NCBI GenBank assembly: GCA_951799425.1
Contig: OX637393.1
Span: 2,486,501-2,550,500 of the forward strand
Source: Ilex aquifolium
Taxonomy: Eukaryota; Streptophyta; Magnoliopsida; Aquifoliales; Aquifoliaceae
Direction of reading: 5' to 3'
DNA: 64,000 bases
How positions within the stretch are numbered: the first letter of the stretch is position 1; each line of letters begins with the position of its first letter. The translations under genes were made by a program, and so were the position numbers. The notes under the pieces are model-generated. The model did no database searches. It saw only the letters and a program-made list of their open reading frames with translations, and had not been told where the DNA came from. Below are positions 49,903 to 62,852 of the stretch, in pieces.

Positions 49903-51330
49903 TCATTGAACTTGCTTGATTTTGTAATGAATAATGTGATGGTTTAGTAGGGAATCAGTTAGTTCCTATGTTCCTTTCAATAATGTGTTAATAAATGTGT
50001 CTAAAACATGTAGTCTTTGATGCAAAACTATCTTAGTATATCGAAAACCTATGTTTTTAAGATGTATGTTAATGTTTTGTACTCTGCTAGCTTTTGCTTT
50101 TGGTTCTCCTTGTATTGGAAAAAAATATTCAGTGCTTAGCATGTACCACGTGGTAGTGTCTTGCGATTCTTACACTCAACAAAAAATTTGTCACAACAAT
50201 TATTCGTTAGAAACATAAATTGATTTTTTTTTTTTTTAAAATTATAACAACTTTATGAATAACAATAATTGATTTAAAATGTACAATAATTTATAAGTGA
50301 TGTCATGTGGTGTCTGATGAACATTGAAAATTTTCTCCCATTTTCTAATTCAGATGCAAAGTTTAATGAAAATATAATGTAAAGATTTTAATCTTTTAAT
50401 GTATAAATTACGAATATAAAGATCTTCTAGGGTATATAGTCACGGGGTTCCTAGATTTTATTCTCTTTGCCTAGCATTATTCAAAATTCTCTTAGAATTA
50501 AGAAATTGTTTTGTGTTAGTTTAAAATTAGCATTTTTCATTATCACTGTCACCCTTACTCTCAACCTATCCCACCGCCACTGCCACTGCCACAACCACCG
50601 CCACCGCCACCGCCACCCATAAACCCAAAAATCCAAAAGTTAAGTAGTTATCAAGAAGTTTAAAGTGGTAACATAGACTAATCCATAAATTTTTTTGAAT
50701 AATCTTTTTCCTAGATTGATTTTTTTTAAGTATATGGCGGATTTCACTTTTTCCACCAAAAGATTTAAATTTTTTCATTTTCTGCCTTTAAAAAAATAAA
50801 TTTATTATATTATACTTTCAATGTATTAAAAATATTTCAATGTAATCATTTTAGTAATTTTTGGTGTTTATTCTATCAACGTTAATGGAGTGATTTTAAA
50901 TAGAATAATAAAAAAAAATTAATAAAAAGATCATATTGTAATATTTTTAACACATTAAGGATACAATAAAAAAATTTTAATTTTTGAGAGTACAAAATAA
51001 AAATGTTTAAATTTTTTGCGGATAAAAGTGTAATTCCCTCTTTAGGATATAATATACTAATATAGGTTACCGCGAATATACCGGGGGCGCGTTCTCCCTT
51101 TAGTCCACGGACTTCATCACAGGCAACTACAAAACCGTTTAGTGAAGTTCACTCAACAGAGTGTTCTTAGAATTTGGGCTTGCGAAGTTGCGATCGAGGG
51201 TTTTCGAAACACCTTAAAGCTTCAGGTACATCTGTTTTCACTTTTGGTAGTTCATAACTAGTGAGGCTTGTTTGTATGTGTAATAGATGGAATGTGTTTT
51301 CTAAAATATCTTTGTTCATGTTTAGCAGAT
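49903..51330. other. Intergenic region and leader of the ENDO4-like gene
   Basis: AT-rich with a short (CCACCG)n-type tract at about 50570-50615. On the right, CTTCAG|GTACAT at 51225/51226 and TTTAGCAG just before the start codon suggest a short 5'UTR intron of the nuclease gene. No other gene is seen. Confidence 0.45.
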
Positions 51331-54300
51331 ATGATAGGGTTTGATCTCTGTTGGATTGGGAGGGCACTTGTTTTTCTGCTATTGATTCCAAGGATTCTTG
51401 GATGGGGAAAGGAAGGACACTACGCTATTTGTAAAATTGCTGAGGTGAACAACTTCACATGATTCTTTGATAAAATTGGGTTTTTGAAATTGGGTGCTCT
51501 GGTTTTACTTATACTGTGTAAAGGGTCATAGTTACTTACTTAGATCATTGTGTGTATGTGTGTGTTACATTCAAATAGTTATGGGTTCTAATACCTACAA
51601 GTCTTAGGGCTTTTGGATTAATGGTTCGGTTCATAACAATTGGTATCACGTACCATGTCATGAGTTTGGGTCACGGAAGGGCCGACCTTTAAGTTGGATT
51701 AAAATATTTTAGTATTATGAATGGGCATAGTGTTATCACGTTGAATAGTGGTACGTGAGTGAAGTCGCCAAAGAGAAAGGGCTACCGATGGAGATGTCGG
51801 GTTTGGGCATGGTGGAATATTGCGTTCAAATAGTAACGAGCTCTAACTCCCCACAAATACTGGAGCTTTTGGATCAACTATTGTGTTCATAACAGCGTGT
51901 GTGCATAGAAGTCTTGAAGAATAATATTAATTGAACCTATTTAAAAAACACCACAACTCGACTCACCATAATACAAAATCCTGAATATCTTTCCCCAAAC
52001 ATTGTCAATGTATTGACATTTAGTTATCGGTAATGCATGTTTGTTTTTGAAGTTTTTGTTATGGGAATATCAATACGTGGAGTGTTGTTTGTGCGTGAAA
52101 CATTGTCTGAGTCAACTCAACTAAATATCTGACTGTGGAAGTAAAATGTTTCGGTAGCTATTTGCACAAGTCAAAAAATTATGTTGTTGGGAGTTTATTA
52201 ACATTGTTCTATTTCAGGGGTGCGTTCTTTATTTCTTCTCTATTTACGGCTTTGTCTAGTAAGGGACTTATGGGAAGATCTTTTGGATTTATAAGCATAA
52301 ATTGATAGCCAAATTTGGTAGGGCAAAAAGACAGATATTGGTGTGGTGAGTATCATAATAGTTGGGCTATCGGAGTCAGGACTACTGGATTTCTAATATC
52401 TGTCTTGTAATTTAGACAGATGGAGTACTCTCCATTTACCTTGGATTACCAATGAGAGCTTCAAGGGTATATTTTACTCTTTATTTTGTATATTTTGATC
52501 TTATGTGTATGGATCTGCGAGATCTGTAATCTACTGAGAGCTAAATGTCACCTCTTTTTCCTCATGTCTGTGCCATGGATTACTAAAGAAAGATGGTACT
52601 TTCTTTACATTCTTTATCTCACACTTGTTCTTCTATTGCCCATGAAGAGAGGTGTTAATAACATGTCCTCTCGAGAAAAGAACACGTAGATTGAAAACCT
52701 TTCTTGGAAATTGATTTTAAATTCTATGAATGTTTTAGGGATATCTTACTGAAGATACTGTGACTGCGGTGAAGGCATTGCTCCCAGATCATGCTGAAGG
52801 TGATCTTGCTGCTGTTTGCTCCTGGGCTGACGAGGTTCGGTTCCACTACCGCTGGAGTAGTCCTTTACATTACGTTGACACACCTGATTTTAGGTGTAAC
52901 TATACATACTGCAGTAAGTTCCATTGATGCTTTTTAAACATGTGTCCACTAGTGCTATCCCTTAATAGAGGTCGTTATAATGGTCTCTGGATCTAGTTAT
53001 ACCTGTTACCTTCACAATTAGTCAAAGGATCTTCCATTACTTTATGTATGCCATACTTACTTTATGAATCTTTGTTCTCATCAAATGAGCAGTATTATTG
53101 CTCTCATTTGTGAGCTTTATGATCTGCAGATCCTATGTGTATGTGCAATCATGTGCTGCTCGAGTGTGAGTATATTCTTCTTGCTTTGGTGTTCTTGACT
53201 GTCAATAAACCTAAAAAATTATTGTGTAGCAGCAGAAAAGTCAACATTGTTCAAATTTCTTTAGCTGTACTGCCACAATCTTCATTTTGTTTCTTTTTAA
53301 TGGCAGAGACTTGTGGTTATGTTGCTTCTATTCCCTCACTGACTCTATCTTCATGGCTATATTGCAAGATTTCTGTTTCTAAAATATGCCTTCAATGGAT
53401 TGAGTAGTAAACTAGTAATTATTTTGCTGGCAATGACATTTTTGGTTTTTGTTCATCTTATCAACTACTGAGTGGGATAAGTATCAAATGAATTCTGACA
53501 GTTTTACATATCCAGTTCTGACTGTTGGCTAAAGTAGAGTGTTTCGGTCATATTATGTGATAGACGAATACCAGTTGCAAAGGGCTATGCAGAGATGAAA
53601 TTTTTAAATACAATATCCTACAGAAATTTGATTTGTTGACAAAAACTTAATCTAGAGCTTTCTATTCCCTTCACTATGTTTTTGAAAAATATGCTTTTTG
53701 CCTTTTTTTGGATAGGAGATTGCCACGACTCTGCCGAACAAAAGGATAGGTGTGTTACTGGAGCAATTTACAACTACACAATGCAACTTATGTCCGGTTA
53801 CAACTCAAATTCAGAGATAAAATGTAAGCACATGTTATTGACTGGTTTGCTAGTGGCTTAAATATGGAGGACTCATCCTCTGTTGACTACAGACAATTTG
53901 ACGGAGGCACTGATGTTCTTATCGCATTTTGTTGGGGATGTCCATCAGGTTTGCTCTTCCTTCCGGATCCCACAAATTTTAAAAACTAATACAAATTATT
54001 CGGACTTGTTGAGGATTTAAGGATTTCCGCTTAGTACTTGTTCTCTGGTTTACTAATTAGCAAATGTGTCTGGGATGAGATTAGAGATATGCACTTTCCC
54101 TTCACAATACATCTTGTATATGTTGATTATGAATGCATTGCTCCAAAATGAGTAAGTCATGTTGGCATGTAACATGGAGGTTCATATTTTTTGGAAAATT
54201 TGGATTCATGTTCTGTAATATTTGAAATTCAGATCTGCTCATATTTCAGTTGAGATACAACCATATAGGTCTCTTACGATGTTTGGAAAGAGTATATCGC

Positions 54301-57300
54301 TGAGATGAACTGGCATTAAAAAGGAAAGCACCAAGATCTCTTATGATGTCTGGAAAGACTAAATCCCAGAGATGAACTTGCATTAAAAAAGGAGAGGACC
54401 TTGGCTATTGTGTTGGCAGTAGAATAAGATAGATAATTAATTGATGCCTTGATGGCTATATTGGGATCTCTTTTCAAATGATTATTTAATTTGACTTCTT
54501 TTTGGGATGCCACTATCCTGTAAATAGGCGGGATAGATCAGTCGTAGATTCGTATATATCAGAGCTTAAAATTTTTGCATTGAGATGTGTAATGCAGCCT
54601 CACTGAGCAGCATTGGTTAAGCTTTCTGCAATTTAGCCTTTTCTTAAGAGGATCTATTCATGTGCTAAGCATCTATTTGGTGTAGTGAACCGAATGGTGG
54701 TTATTTCCTGATGTGTAGCACAGAAAGCCTAATCCTACAGTTTTGCACTTAAGTTCTTTTAATCTTAATGTTCTACTTACAGGAAAATAGGTAAATGATT
54801 TTTTATTGCATTAATGGACCTCATCAATATATGAAATGCATAATCCATATGGACATATAGTATTTATTGGCTATATTGCTGTAATAGTGCATTCATGAGG
54901 GGAATTGCTTCAGATGTTGTGGATGGGGTAGTTGCCCATCTCTTGCAATGACCAGATATATCAATTTAATGGCTGATGTATGTCACAATTGTTCATCTGG
55001 ATTTTGCTTCTTTTGTTCTCACCTGTCTACTGCCAAAACCAACTCCATATCCAAAAAGTTGCTGGAAGAAAGTTCAAACAACAAAAAGATAAATGCAAGT
55101 TTAGTCTAACATATCCCTCATACTTTTTGACAGCCCCTACATGCTGGTTTCCTTGGAGACGAAGGTGGAAACACGATAGCAATCCGTTGGTATCGCAGGA
55201 AGACAAATTTGCACCATGTAGGTACTTGGAAACTTTTTACACTAAGTTTTTACTTTTTCTCCATTGTCTTTTTTCATTTCTCCCTTTTCTTTTTTCGTTT
55301 TTTGGGGGGTGGGGGTTAGGGGAGTAGGAGGGGTTCTTAGAATAAAAAGCAGACATAGTCCATGACAAGGTACAACCAAAGTATAACATTAGTAGCTGTA
55401 GGCTATAGATTAATGTTTCGTTTACTGAAAAGAAAGGAAAAGTGTAAGTACAAGAAGCTAAGCAGGGGGAGATGTGGTATCTATTCAGACCAAGCCTAGC
55501 ATTACTCACATCCTGAATTGTAAAGCCCTAGAACATGGCCATTGGCTGCTGATTTTAATTTTCTGTTTATCATTATGCCATTATGATGTAGTTGGTCATT
55601 TATCTAGTTTCTGTGTCATCCTGTTCAACTGTGTTTATTTTAGGTTTGGGACACCATGATCATTGATTCTGCTCTGAAGACATTTTATAACAAGGACCTT
55701 GCAACCATGATACAAGCTATTCAAAGCAACATTACGGTATATTTTTGCTTTGTGATTCCAACTACATTTGTGAGTGGAGAGAGTTAGAGTGTTACACATA
55801 ATCGAGAGGCTTTGACATATTCAATGCTACTAGACCCATATTAAGTAATTTCTTGTGTACAAATTGGGTATATCCATATATGCAGTTGCATACAGATTTG
55901 GCTGAGATTTCTGTTATAATTTCTTTTGGTACAAGTAGGCGACATATATACACTGTGGCACTTTGTTTTGTTGCAGAAAGGAAGCGGTTCATCATATCAA
56001 GGAAAAGTAATGTCTGAATCAGACATGTTTACATGGAAGCTGTTTTAGTATTCAATTTCAAAATGTTTGATTTATTTGATCTCCCAGTTTTATGTACTTC
56101 CAGTCTGAACAATCTTAGTCAGCAATTTTTTTGGCTCCTTGTTCACTGGTTCTTTTCTAGAGGTTGATGCAAACTTCTATTTTTAAAATGAGAAGAAGAA
56201 AAGGATGATAATGTATTGGGCATTTAAACTGAATCTAATTATGCTCTTTCAAGGAAATCCAGGAAACTTGTCCAGGGACCTTTGATTTTGAGAGCCTTTC
56301 TACAGTCAAGTTTCTCATCCTCCCTGTTGGCCATGTTTTTCTGTGTTCCTAAACGTCCTTTCAGTGTTGATTTAATTTACACCAAAAGCTAAACATTTTG
56401 CAGCTTGCAACACACAGTGGAGTTCATTCTCTTGGTGGTAATTTTAGTTTTATTGTAGGCTTGAGACTTTCTTTTATGTGTGCACTAACACACCTGAAAC
56501 AGATCATTTTACAATTTCTTATTGTGCGTTACAAAATCTTAATTATTATTTTTTTTATTGTTTTATGGAAATAGAATGGCTGGTTTAGTGGCGTCTCATC
56601 ATGGGCAAATTGCGCATCTGATCACAGAGTTTGTCCAGACCCGTAAGTATATGTCCTTTCTCATCCCTTTCCTTTGCGACAACCCCCTCCCCCAACCCAC
56701 CTCTTATTGTGAGTGAGTGAGTGTTTGTGTGTGTGAGCGCAAGTGGTGATAAAGGTTCTGAGGTACTTGATCTATGTAGACACTCTCAAAAGAAGCATGG
56801 AATTCTGTGACTTGTATTTTATGGCTTGATGTGGCTTTAATTTGTCATCATAGTGAAAAATTGGTTTAAGTAGTTGTGTTAGATCACTGTGAGAAGTAGA
56901 AACAGATCGACGTACTACTCTGCCATGTTGACATGCACATCCAGGTCGGTGAAATGAGCTGTTGAAGAACTTCTGTTTGTTCCCTTGGATGAAATTGCTT
57001 GGCAGAATATGTAGGAGATGTGCTTGGCATAGAAAATATGCGTGGAATCTTGGCACACCAGTTCCCAAATCTTATAACAAATGTCCTCTTACCAGTCGTA
57101 TGATGGAGAACCAAATGTGAATTTGACTGGACTAGTAAATTTTGCAGGTATGCTTCTGAAAGCATTGATCTAGCTTGCAAGTTTGCCTACAGAAACGCCA
57201 CACCAGGAAGCACTTTAGGAGGTACATAATTGATTGTTTATATTTTTTGCTGTTTTTCCAAAAAAAAAAAAAAAACTTGGTCTGTCATGATATACCTCTT

Positions 57301-58186
57301 CATTTCTTATCATGGGTATAGATGCGATATCATCTATATTGGAACAAATGCTTTTGAGAATTCTGGTTTATGAAATTGTGTAGTTGGCTTATTTCTCCCA
57401 ATTTAATAATTGTGTGAAGTGAAACACAACTTCTAAGTTTACAGAGACGTCATTGAAGCTATTGATCAATTTTAGTAAGCTTCTCAGAAGATATCCATTG
57501 AGAGCCAAGAAAAAAAATATTATGAAGATATCTTCCTGGACCTTCCTTTATTCAAAAAACAAGACCAATTCTGAGTGAGAATTTGTTTTCCCCAAAGAAA
57601 ATCAGAGTGGAAAGGAAGAATATACTTAAATAAAAAAAAAAGAATAATGGTGTGACCTATTGCATCAGTGATGAGAAACATGGGAAAGGATCTACGAAAA
57701 TGCAGGGATAACCATTTTCTGCTGATGCTCAAATTCTGGAACGTAAAGCCTGTCTATTTCATGCTCTAAAGTGGTTGGCCGGTTGCTATCATTCAGGGTA
57801 GTGGACTATATTTCTTATGGCTGCTTAAACTGTCTCTGAGTAATTCTAGCTCCACCACATGGCAAGTTCAATCCAGCTATCGTTCTGTGGGTCACAATTA
57901 TTGGCATTTCCCTGCAAATCTGAAATAAAAATTCTGTGTACAATGTTGTCATCTGTGGCTTATATGATTCATTATGATTGTTTCATTCCTTATAGCTCGT
58001 TTCCTTGCTTACAGGACTTTTTCTAGTTTTAACTTTCCTATCGCTCATTTTTCTTTTGTGTTTACAGATGACTACTTCTTCTCTCGTCTGCCTGTCGTTG
58101 AGACGAGACTAGCCCAAAGTGGGGTCCGTTTGGCTGCCACCCTCAACCGTATATTCACTTCACATGCTTCAATTGCACAAGAATGA
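51331..58186 (+). CDS. ENDO4: S1/P1-type endonuclease (ENDO4-like)
   Basis: Nine exons in phase (51331-51444, 52739-52913, 53716-53823, 53893-53948, 55134-55217, 55644-55736, 56575-56642, 57148-57221, 58068-58186) encode 296 aa. Plant S1/P1 nucleases are zinc-dependent secreted or vacuolar enzymes that cut single-stranded DNA and RNA. Residues 1-24 are a signal peptide, so the mature enzyme begins at Trp25 in WGKEGH, where the N-terminal Trp itself binds zinc. The other zinc ligands are all visible: His30, Asp in CSWADEVR, His in SPLHYVDTPD, His and Asp in LSHFVGDVHQ, His in QPLHAG, and His and Asp in NLHHVWD. N-glycosylation sites include NYT, NLT and NAT. Motifs such as FRCNYTYCRDCHD, DEGGNTIAIRWYRRK and PYASESIDLACKFAYRNATP resemble Arabidopsis ENDO4 more than ENDO1. 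It lies head-to-tail with the next nuclease, about 0.4 kb apart. Confidence 0.93.
51563..51894 (+). mobile_element. TRIM-like short LTR retrotransposon in ENDO4-like intron 1
   Basis: Direct repeats of 76-77 bp lie at 51563-51638 (TGTTACATTCAAATAGTTAT) and 51818-51894 (TATTGCGTTCAAATAGTAAC). Both contain CTTTTGGAT(T/C)AA and end TTCATAACA. A TGGTATCA primer-binding-like site begins two bases after the left repeat. Flanking 5-mers GTGTG and GCGTG are a probable target duplication with one change. The 179-bp interior is non-coding. Confidence 0.7.
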
Positions 58187-58598
58187 AGATAAAGGGAGGA
58201 TAGAGAACCAACTACATGATATCATAGAGTGGCACCACTAACTGCACCATTTCGCTTCGCATGAAATTCCCTACACGTCAAGACCTCTACCTAACCAACT
58301 GCCTAATTCTATTTGAAGTCAACTTTTTAAGGAAGTCAAGCAAATATACTTTATTGTTCCCACATGCCCCATTCTTTTTTTAACTGCTGGGATGCCTCTA
58401 TAATTCTGGAATATGCCCATCTTGCTTGTGTTGATGGACAAGTTTAGGGGTGTACCCATAAGGGGGAACTTTCATGACTTGTACTCAACAACAACCCTTC
58501 TATTATTTGTATATATAGGGGAAGCCTAACATGGTGGGTCATTGCTTATGTATTTCCATATGCGAGAAGCAAAGATAAGAACAAAGACATTGGTTGGA
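58187..58598. other. Spacer between the two nuclease genes
   Basis: Contains the 3' flank of the ENDO4-like gene and the promoter or leader of the ENDO1-like gene. GTATATATAGGGG at about 58509-58521 is a likely TATA box, about 80 bp before the chosen start. Confidence 0.55.
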
Positions 58599-61500
58599 AT
58601 GGCAGTGTTTGGTGGTTTTTCGCGATTGTTGCTATTATGCTTTATTCTCTTTCTCTGTTCTGCTTTCATTACTCAGCCTGGTGTGCAAGCTTGGAGCAAG
58701 GAAGGCCATGTCATGACATGCCGAATTGGACAGGTACACTCCTTTTTTTTTTGCAACCGAGAACTGTCTCAATCATTCAACTCATATACTCGTTATTATA
58801 AAATTGCGGGACGCGCGAAAGCATGCATAGTAATCAGCTAGAGTATCTAGTCAGGGGTGTTGGTGCTATTGATTGGATTTGCTATAAAGGGATTATTCAA
58901 ACTCCTTTTTGTTTGCCCCTTAACCATATTTTAATTTGCACCAGCCAATCATTGTGACCAAGTGCTGATTTGTTGCCCTGTGGTTGCGCTTTTGCCCACC
59001 ATTATGGGAGATCAAAGATGGCAGCAGGCTATATGGTAAACCAACCCCCCCCCCCCCCCCCCCCCCCCCACCAAAAAAAAAAAAAAGAAACGTAAAGGAA
59101 AGAAAAGCATTGCATAGTTGCTTCAGGTGTAAGATAAGGCAACGGTCAATGTCTAAACAACAACAACAAAAGGAGGCAATAGTCAATGGGATTCCGGGTT
59201 AATTACACTTTCTAACCTAAAATTTCACTTGTTTTTTTTTTTCGTTGCCATTTAATAAACAGATTTCCATGAACTCGATTATAAGAGACAAGTTAGAATC
59301 GTATACAAGTTGACAAAACACGACACAACCATAGCCAGTCCTTACGAGCTCATTTGGAGTAAGTAGTAAGTGTTGTGAAAAATGCAGAATCTCTTGGAAC
59401 CTGAGGCGTCGCATGCGGTTCAAATGCTGTTACCGGACTACGTCAGCGGCGACTTATCGGCACTGTGTGTGTGGCCGGACCAAGTTCGACACTGGTACAG
59501 ATATAGATGGACTAGCCCACTTCACTTCATTGACACACCTGATGAAGCTTGCAGCTTCGATTATGAAAGTAAGTCAAAATGCTAGTCTTATTGAGTAAAG
59601 TCTGTATTCATTCCAAAGCAGACTTCACTACGGTATCAAAGAAATTTTTTTGGTACCGGACCTCTAATTTTTATTATTTTAATGGGCCTTTTTATAATTT
59701 TTATGGGTTATTTTATAACAATAAAATTTATCACTTTTGTGGGTGTTTTTATCACTGTTGTGAGTGTTTTTACCATATTTGTAATAACTATTTTTATCAC
59801 TTCTATTCGACACAAGAAAAATTATTATTTTTGTGGATGATTTATCACATTTGTAAGTATTTTTATCATATTTGTCGATATTTTTATCACTTTTTCGGTA
59901 CCCTGTTAAAAATACCCACAAATATGATAAACGGAGGTATAATACTGAAAAAAATTTCGGTACCATAGGCAACTCCTCGTTCCAAAATATTTTTCAAATT
60001 TTAGGAATTGTTAAAACAAAAGTTAAGGAGAGTCAACCATCCACATCAAATTGACTTGAGATGTAAAATTTGAAAAATATTTTGAAATGTGTGTAGAACG
60101 TTTGTCAAATCTTTTTGTGTTTTTTTAATTGGATTAATAATCAAAATTTTATTTTTTTTAGGTGACACTATCAAAAAATTGCAATTTTTCTGTTTCAAGT
60201 GTTCTGAAATGTTACTTACCGGAAAAAAAAAAGTGTTTCGAAATGTTTCAAAATAAAATTCTATTTTTTTCTCTATTTTTATTATATTTTTTTGAGTGTT
60301 CTTGAATTATTTTCGTTCTCAAGCTAACCGAAATTATGCAAAAAAAAAAGAAAAGAATTTTCATTCTTTCTTGTGGCTCACGGTATGCACTGATACTGAA
60401 TTGGGGACATGTTATTTTTGGGGCCAAAGGGGACTGTCAAGATCCACATGGAGTAAAAGATATGTGTGTTGCTGGTGCCATCCACAATTTCACCACTCAG
60501 CTTTCACATTACCGAGAGGGGACTTCTGATCGGCGATGTAAGAAGACAATTTTTGTGATATTATTATTATTTGTTTTTGGGATCAATGGTTTCTTAAATC
60601 AGTGAATGAATTGTTGTCTTGTTTTCAATGGGAACAGATAATATGACAGAGGCCTTGTTATTCTTAGCACACTTCATGGGAGATATCCATCAGGTATTTT
60701 GTGCCATTTTAAACTTGTGCTCGATGTTAGCGGTTGGCCTAATAGTGGTTGTCCCAGCTGTTGGACTTTAAGATCACGAGTTTGAGTTTCGTCGCCCCCG
60801 TTCCCCATAATAGTGACTGACCAAAAAAGAGTAGTGTTCAAGGGCTAGTCGGTGCGCGTGAGTGGGACTGTGAAAGTGGTGCCAATGGGAGGTGTAGGGG
60901 TGGGTAAGGGTGGAGGGGTATGAGAGAATGGTGTGATGGCAATGGGTGGTGGGTGGTGGGGCTAATCAGGGGTAAGGGGGTAGTGGGTGTGATCAGGGTG
61001 GAGGGCAGATTAAGGGTGGTGGTTGGGATTGATCAGGTTGGGGGTGGGGGTAGGAGAGGGGTAGGGTATGAGTGGAAGTAGATCAGGGTAGGAGTGGGGG
61101 TGATCGCTTCTCTCTCAACCCAATGCATAAGACTTCTATCACTATTGACTGACGAACTGTAAATGAAGTTTATTATTATTTTTGGGATTATGATAATTTA
61201 TTTACAAGAGGAATGATTAGAAATTGCCCCTTTTCAATTTTTGTATTGTAGCTTATAGTACTTTCTTGCATCTTTGATGTTTTAGCCAATGCATGTTGGG
61301 TTTACAAGTGATGAAGGAGGAAATACCATAGCTTTGCGCTGGTTTAGGCACAAATCGAACCTGCACCATGTAAGTAGTATTCAAACCCTATTGTTGTTCT
61401 ATTGACTTTCATGCTTAGTATTCTTGAAGGATGCTATGAGCTTTTGACTTTACTATTCTATAAGCCAACTAAAGAGGTTTCGGGATATTTTCTTTTGTTG

Positions 61501-62852
61501 TAACTAGGGCTTTATTTATTTTTAGATAAGTTAGGATCGACCGCCTTTTCAACATGGTAAACTAGCAAAATCCTTTTGCATCCTCCTCCTCCCACTTTTT
61601 TCTTGTTGATTACCTGATTGAGCATCAAATGGTCCCTTCTTGTGGTTACATATAACCCTCTTGGGAGCCTCGTGACACTGGACCGCCCCCTTTTTATGAT
61701 TTCAATCTGACTTGCATGCGCAATGACTGCGCTTGTGGCGTGACATTTGGGTTGCTATACATCAACTGGGAACTTAATGATCTTGTGTCCGATTAATACT
61801 TGAAGAAAATACATGAATGACTGCACAATCATTTACTAAAAGCCATCTTTGAGTTATTTTTTTCTTATTTTAACCACTTAAAACAGTGATTTTCTCAGTG
61901 AATATTCAAGCTCCTTCAAGAATAATTGGCCTTCTTTGAAACATCTATAGGTATGGGATAGAGAGATCATTCTTACAGCTGCAGCAGATTACTTTGGGAA
62001 GGACATGGATCTCCTGGAGGAAGAAATAGAGGGGAATTTCACTGATGTAAGGCCAACTGATTATCTACTTGCAATGTTATAAACTGGCTTCTTTTGTCAG
62101 CAGCATAATTCTAGTTACAGTTTTGGGAGTACTTATTACTTTTTTTTCGAAAAAATTGTGTCGGGTTCAAGAGTTGATCACAAAAAATTGCAAGAAAAAA
62201 AAAGCACTTTCAAAATACTAATGAAACAACAGAGCTTTGAGCTAATTTAAAGTAATTGTTACAGGGAATATGGTCTGATGATCTTTCATCCTGGAGGGAA
62301 TGTAGTGATCTCTTTAGTTGTGTAAAGAAGTGAGCTCTCTCTCTCTCCCAGAGTAAACTAAGAATTCTTACTGCCTCTGCTGTCACTTTTCACACACACA
62401 TGCTTCATTCTGTTCTTTATGTATACAGGTATGCTACAGAAAGTATAAACATAGCTTGTAAATGGGGATACAAAGGTGTTGAGTCTGGAGACACTCTGTC
62501 AGGTATTAATGTTTCCATTTTGTATACATAACACTTTCTCAAGTTTTCGGGTTATTTTTGTCGATTATTGTTGATAATGTTCAGCAAAATGTTCCATGTC
62601 ATGATTGTTGACTAGATGAGCTAGAAACTGATAAACTCAATGACTCAACCAACCCATATCCCAACTATTTGGGGTCGGCTGAGGCCAGAAACTGATAAAG
62701 TCCTTATGTTTTTTTGCATGTTGACAGATGATTACTTCAATTCAAGGTTTCCTATTGTAACGAAGCGAATAGCTCAGGGTGGAGTCCGATTAGCAATGAT
62801 TCTAAACCAGGTTTTTGGCAATTCACAAGAGAATACAGTAGCAGCAACTTGA
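58599..62852 (+). CDS. ENDO1: S1/P1-type bifunctional nuclease (ENDO1/BFN1-like)
   Basis: Nine exons in phase (58599-58733, 59388-59568, 60430-60537, 60638-60693, 61286-61369, 61951-62046, 62265-62329, 62429-62502, 62728-62852) encode 307 aa. The Met at 58599 was chosen because it starts a clean signal peptide; in-frame ATGs at 58548 and 58560 would only add a hydrophilic extension. The mature N-terminus should be Trp32 in WSKEGH. Zinc ligands are seen in VWPDQVRHW, SPLHFIDTPD, LAHFMGDIHQPMH and NLHHVWDRE. ALCVWPDQVRHWYRYRWTS, GAIHNFTTQL, YREGTSDRRYNMTEALLFL and HVGFTSDEGGNTIALRW are characteristic of Arabidopsis BFN1/ENDO1. That enzyme degrades RNA and single-stranded DNA during senescence and developmental cell death; the same role here is inference. 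Exon phases match the neighbouring ENDO4-like gene, so the pair derives from an old duplication. Confidence 0.94.
59045..59086. repeat. Poly(C)-poly(A) homopolymer junction
   Basis: Twenty-five C, then ACC, then fourteen A, in intron 1 of the ENDO1-like gene. It is the mirror-strand counterpart of the T/G junction at 31192-31223. Confidence 0.85.
59629..59967. mobile_element. TA-flanked MITE-like element with internal tandem repeats, ENDO1-like intron 2
   Basis: The left end TACGGTATCAAAGAAATTTT and the right end AAAAATTTCGGTACCATA are imperfect inverted repeats, with TA at both borders. The interior is a degenerate tandem array of units like TTTTTATCACTTTTGTGGGTG, present about nine times in variable form. 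A 2-bp TA duplication would fit a mariner-type MITE, but the ends are too diverged to be sure. Confidence 0.5.
60715..60840 (+). mobile_element. tRNA-related SINE-like fragment in ENDO1-like intron 4
   Basis: GGCCTAATAGTGGTTG (about 60737-60752) resembles a polymerase III A box and GATCACGAGTTTGAGTTTCG (60772-60791) a degenerate B box. No tail or target duplication was found. It is followed by a G-rich stretch (60860-61110) with repeated GATCAGGGT and GGGGGT words. Confidence 0.42.

Noticed and set aside
59579..59972. Overlapping Tyr/Phe/Lys-rich frames on both strands
   Set aside because: They follow from the tandem array inside the TA-flanked MITE-like element.
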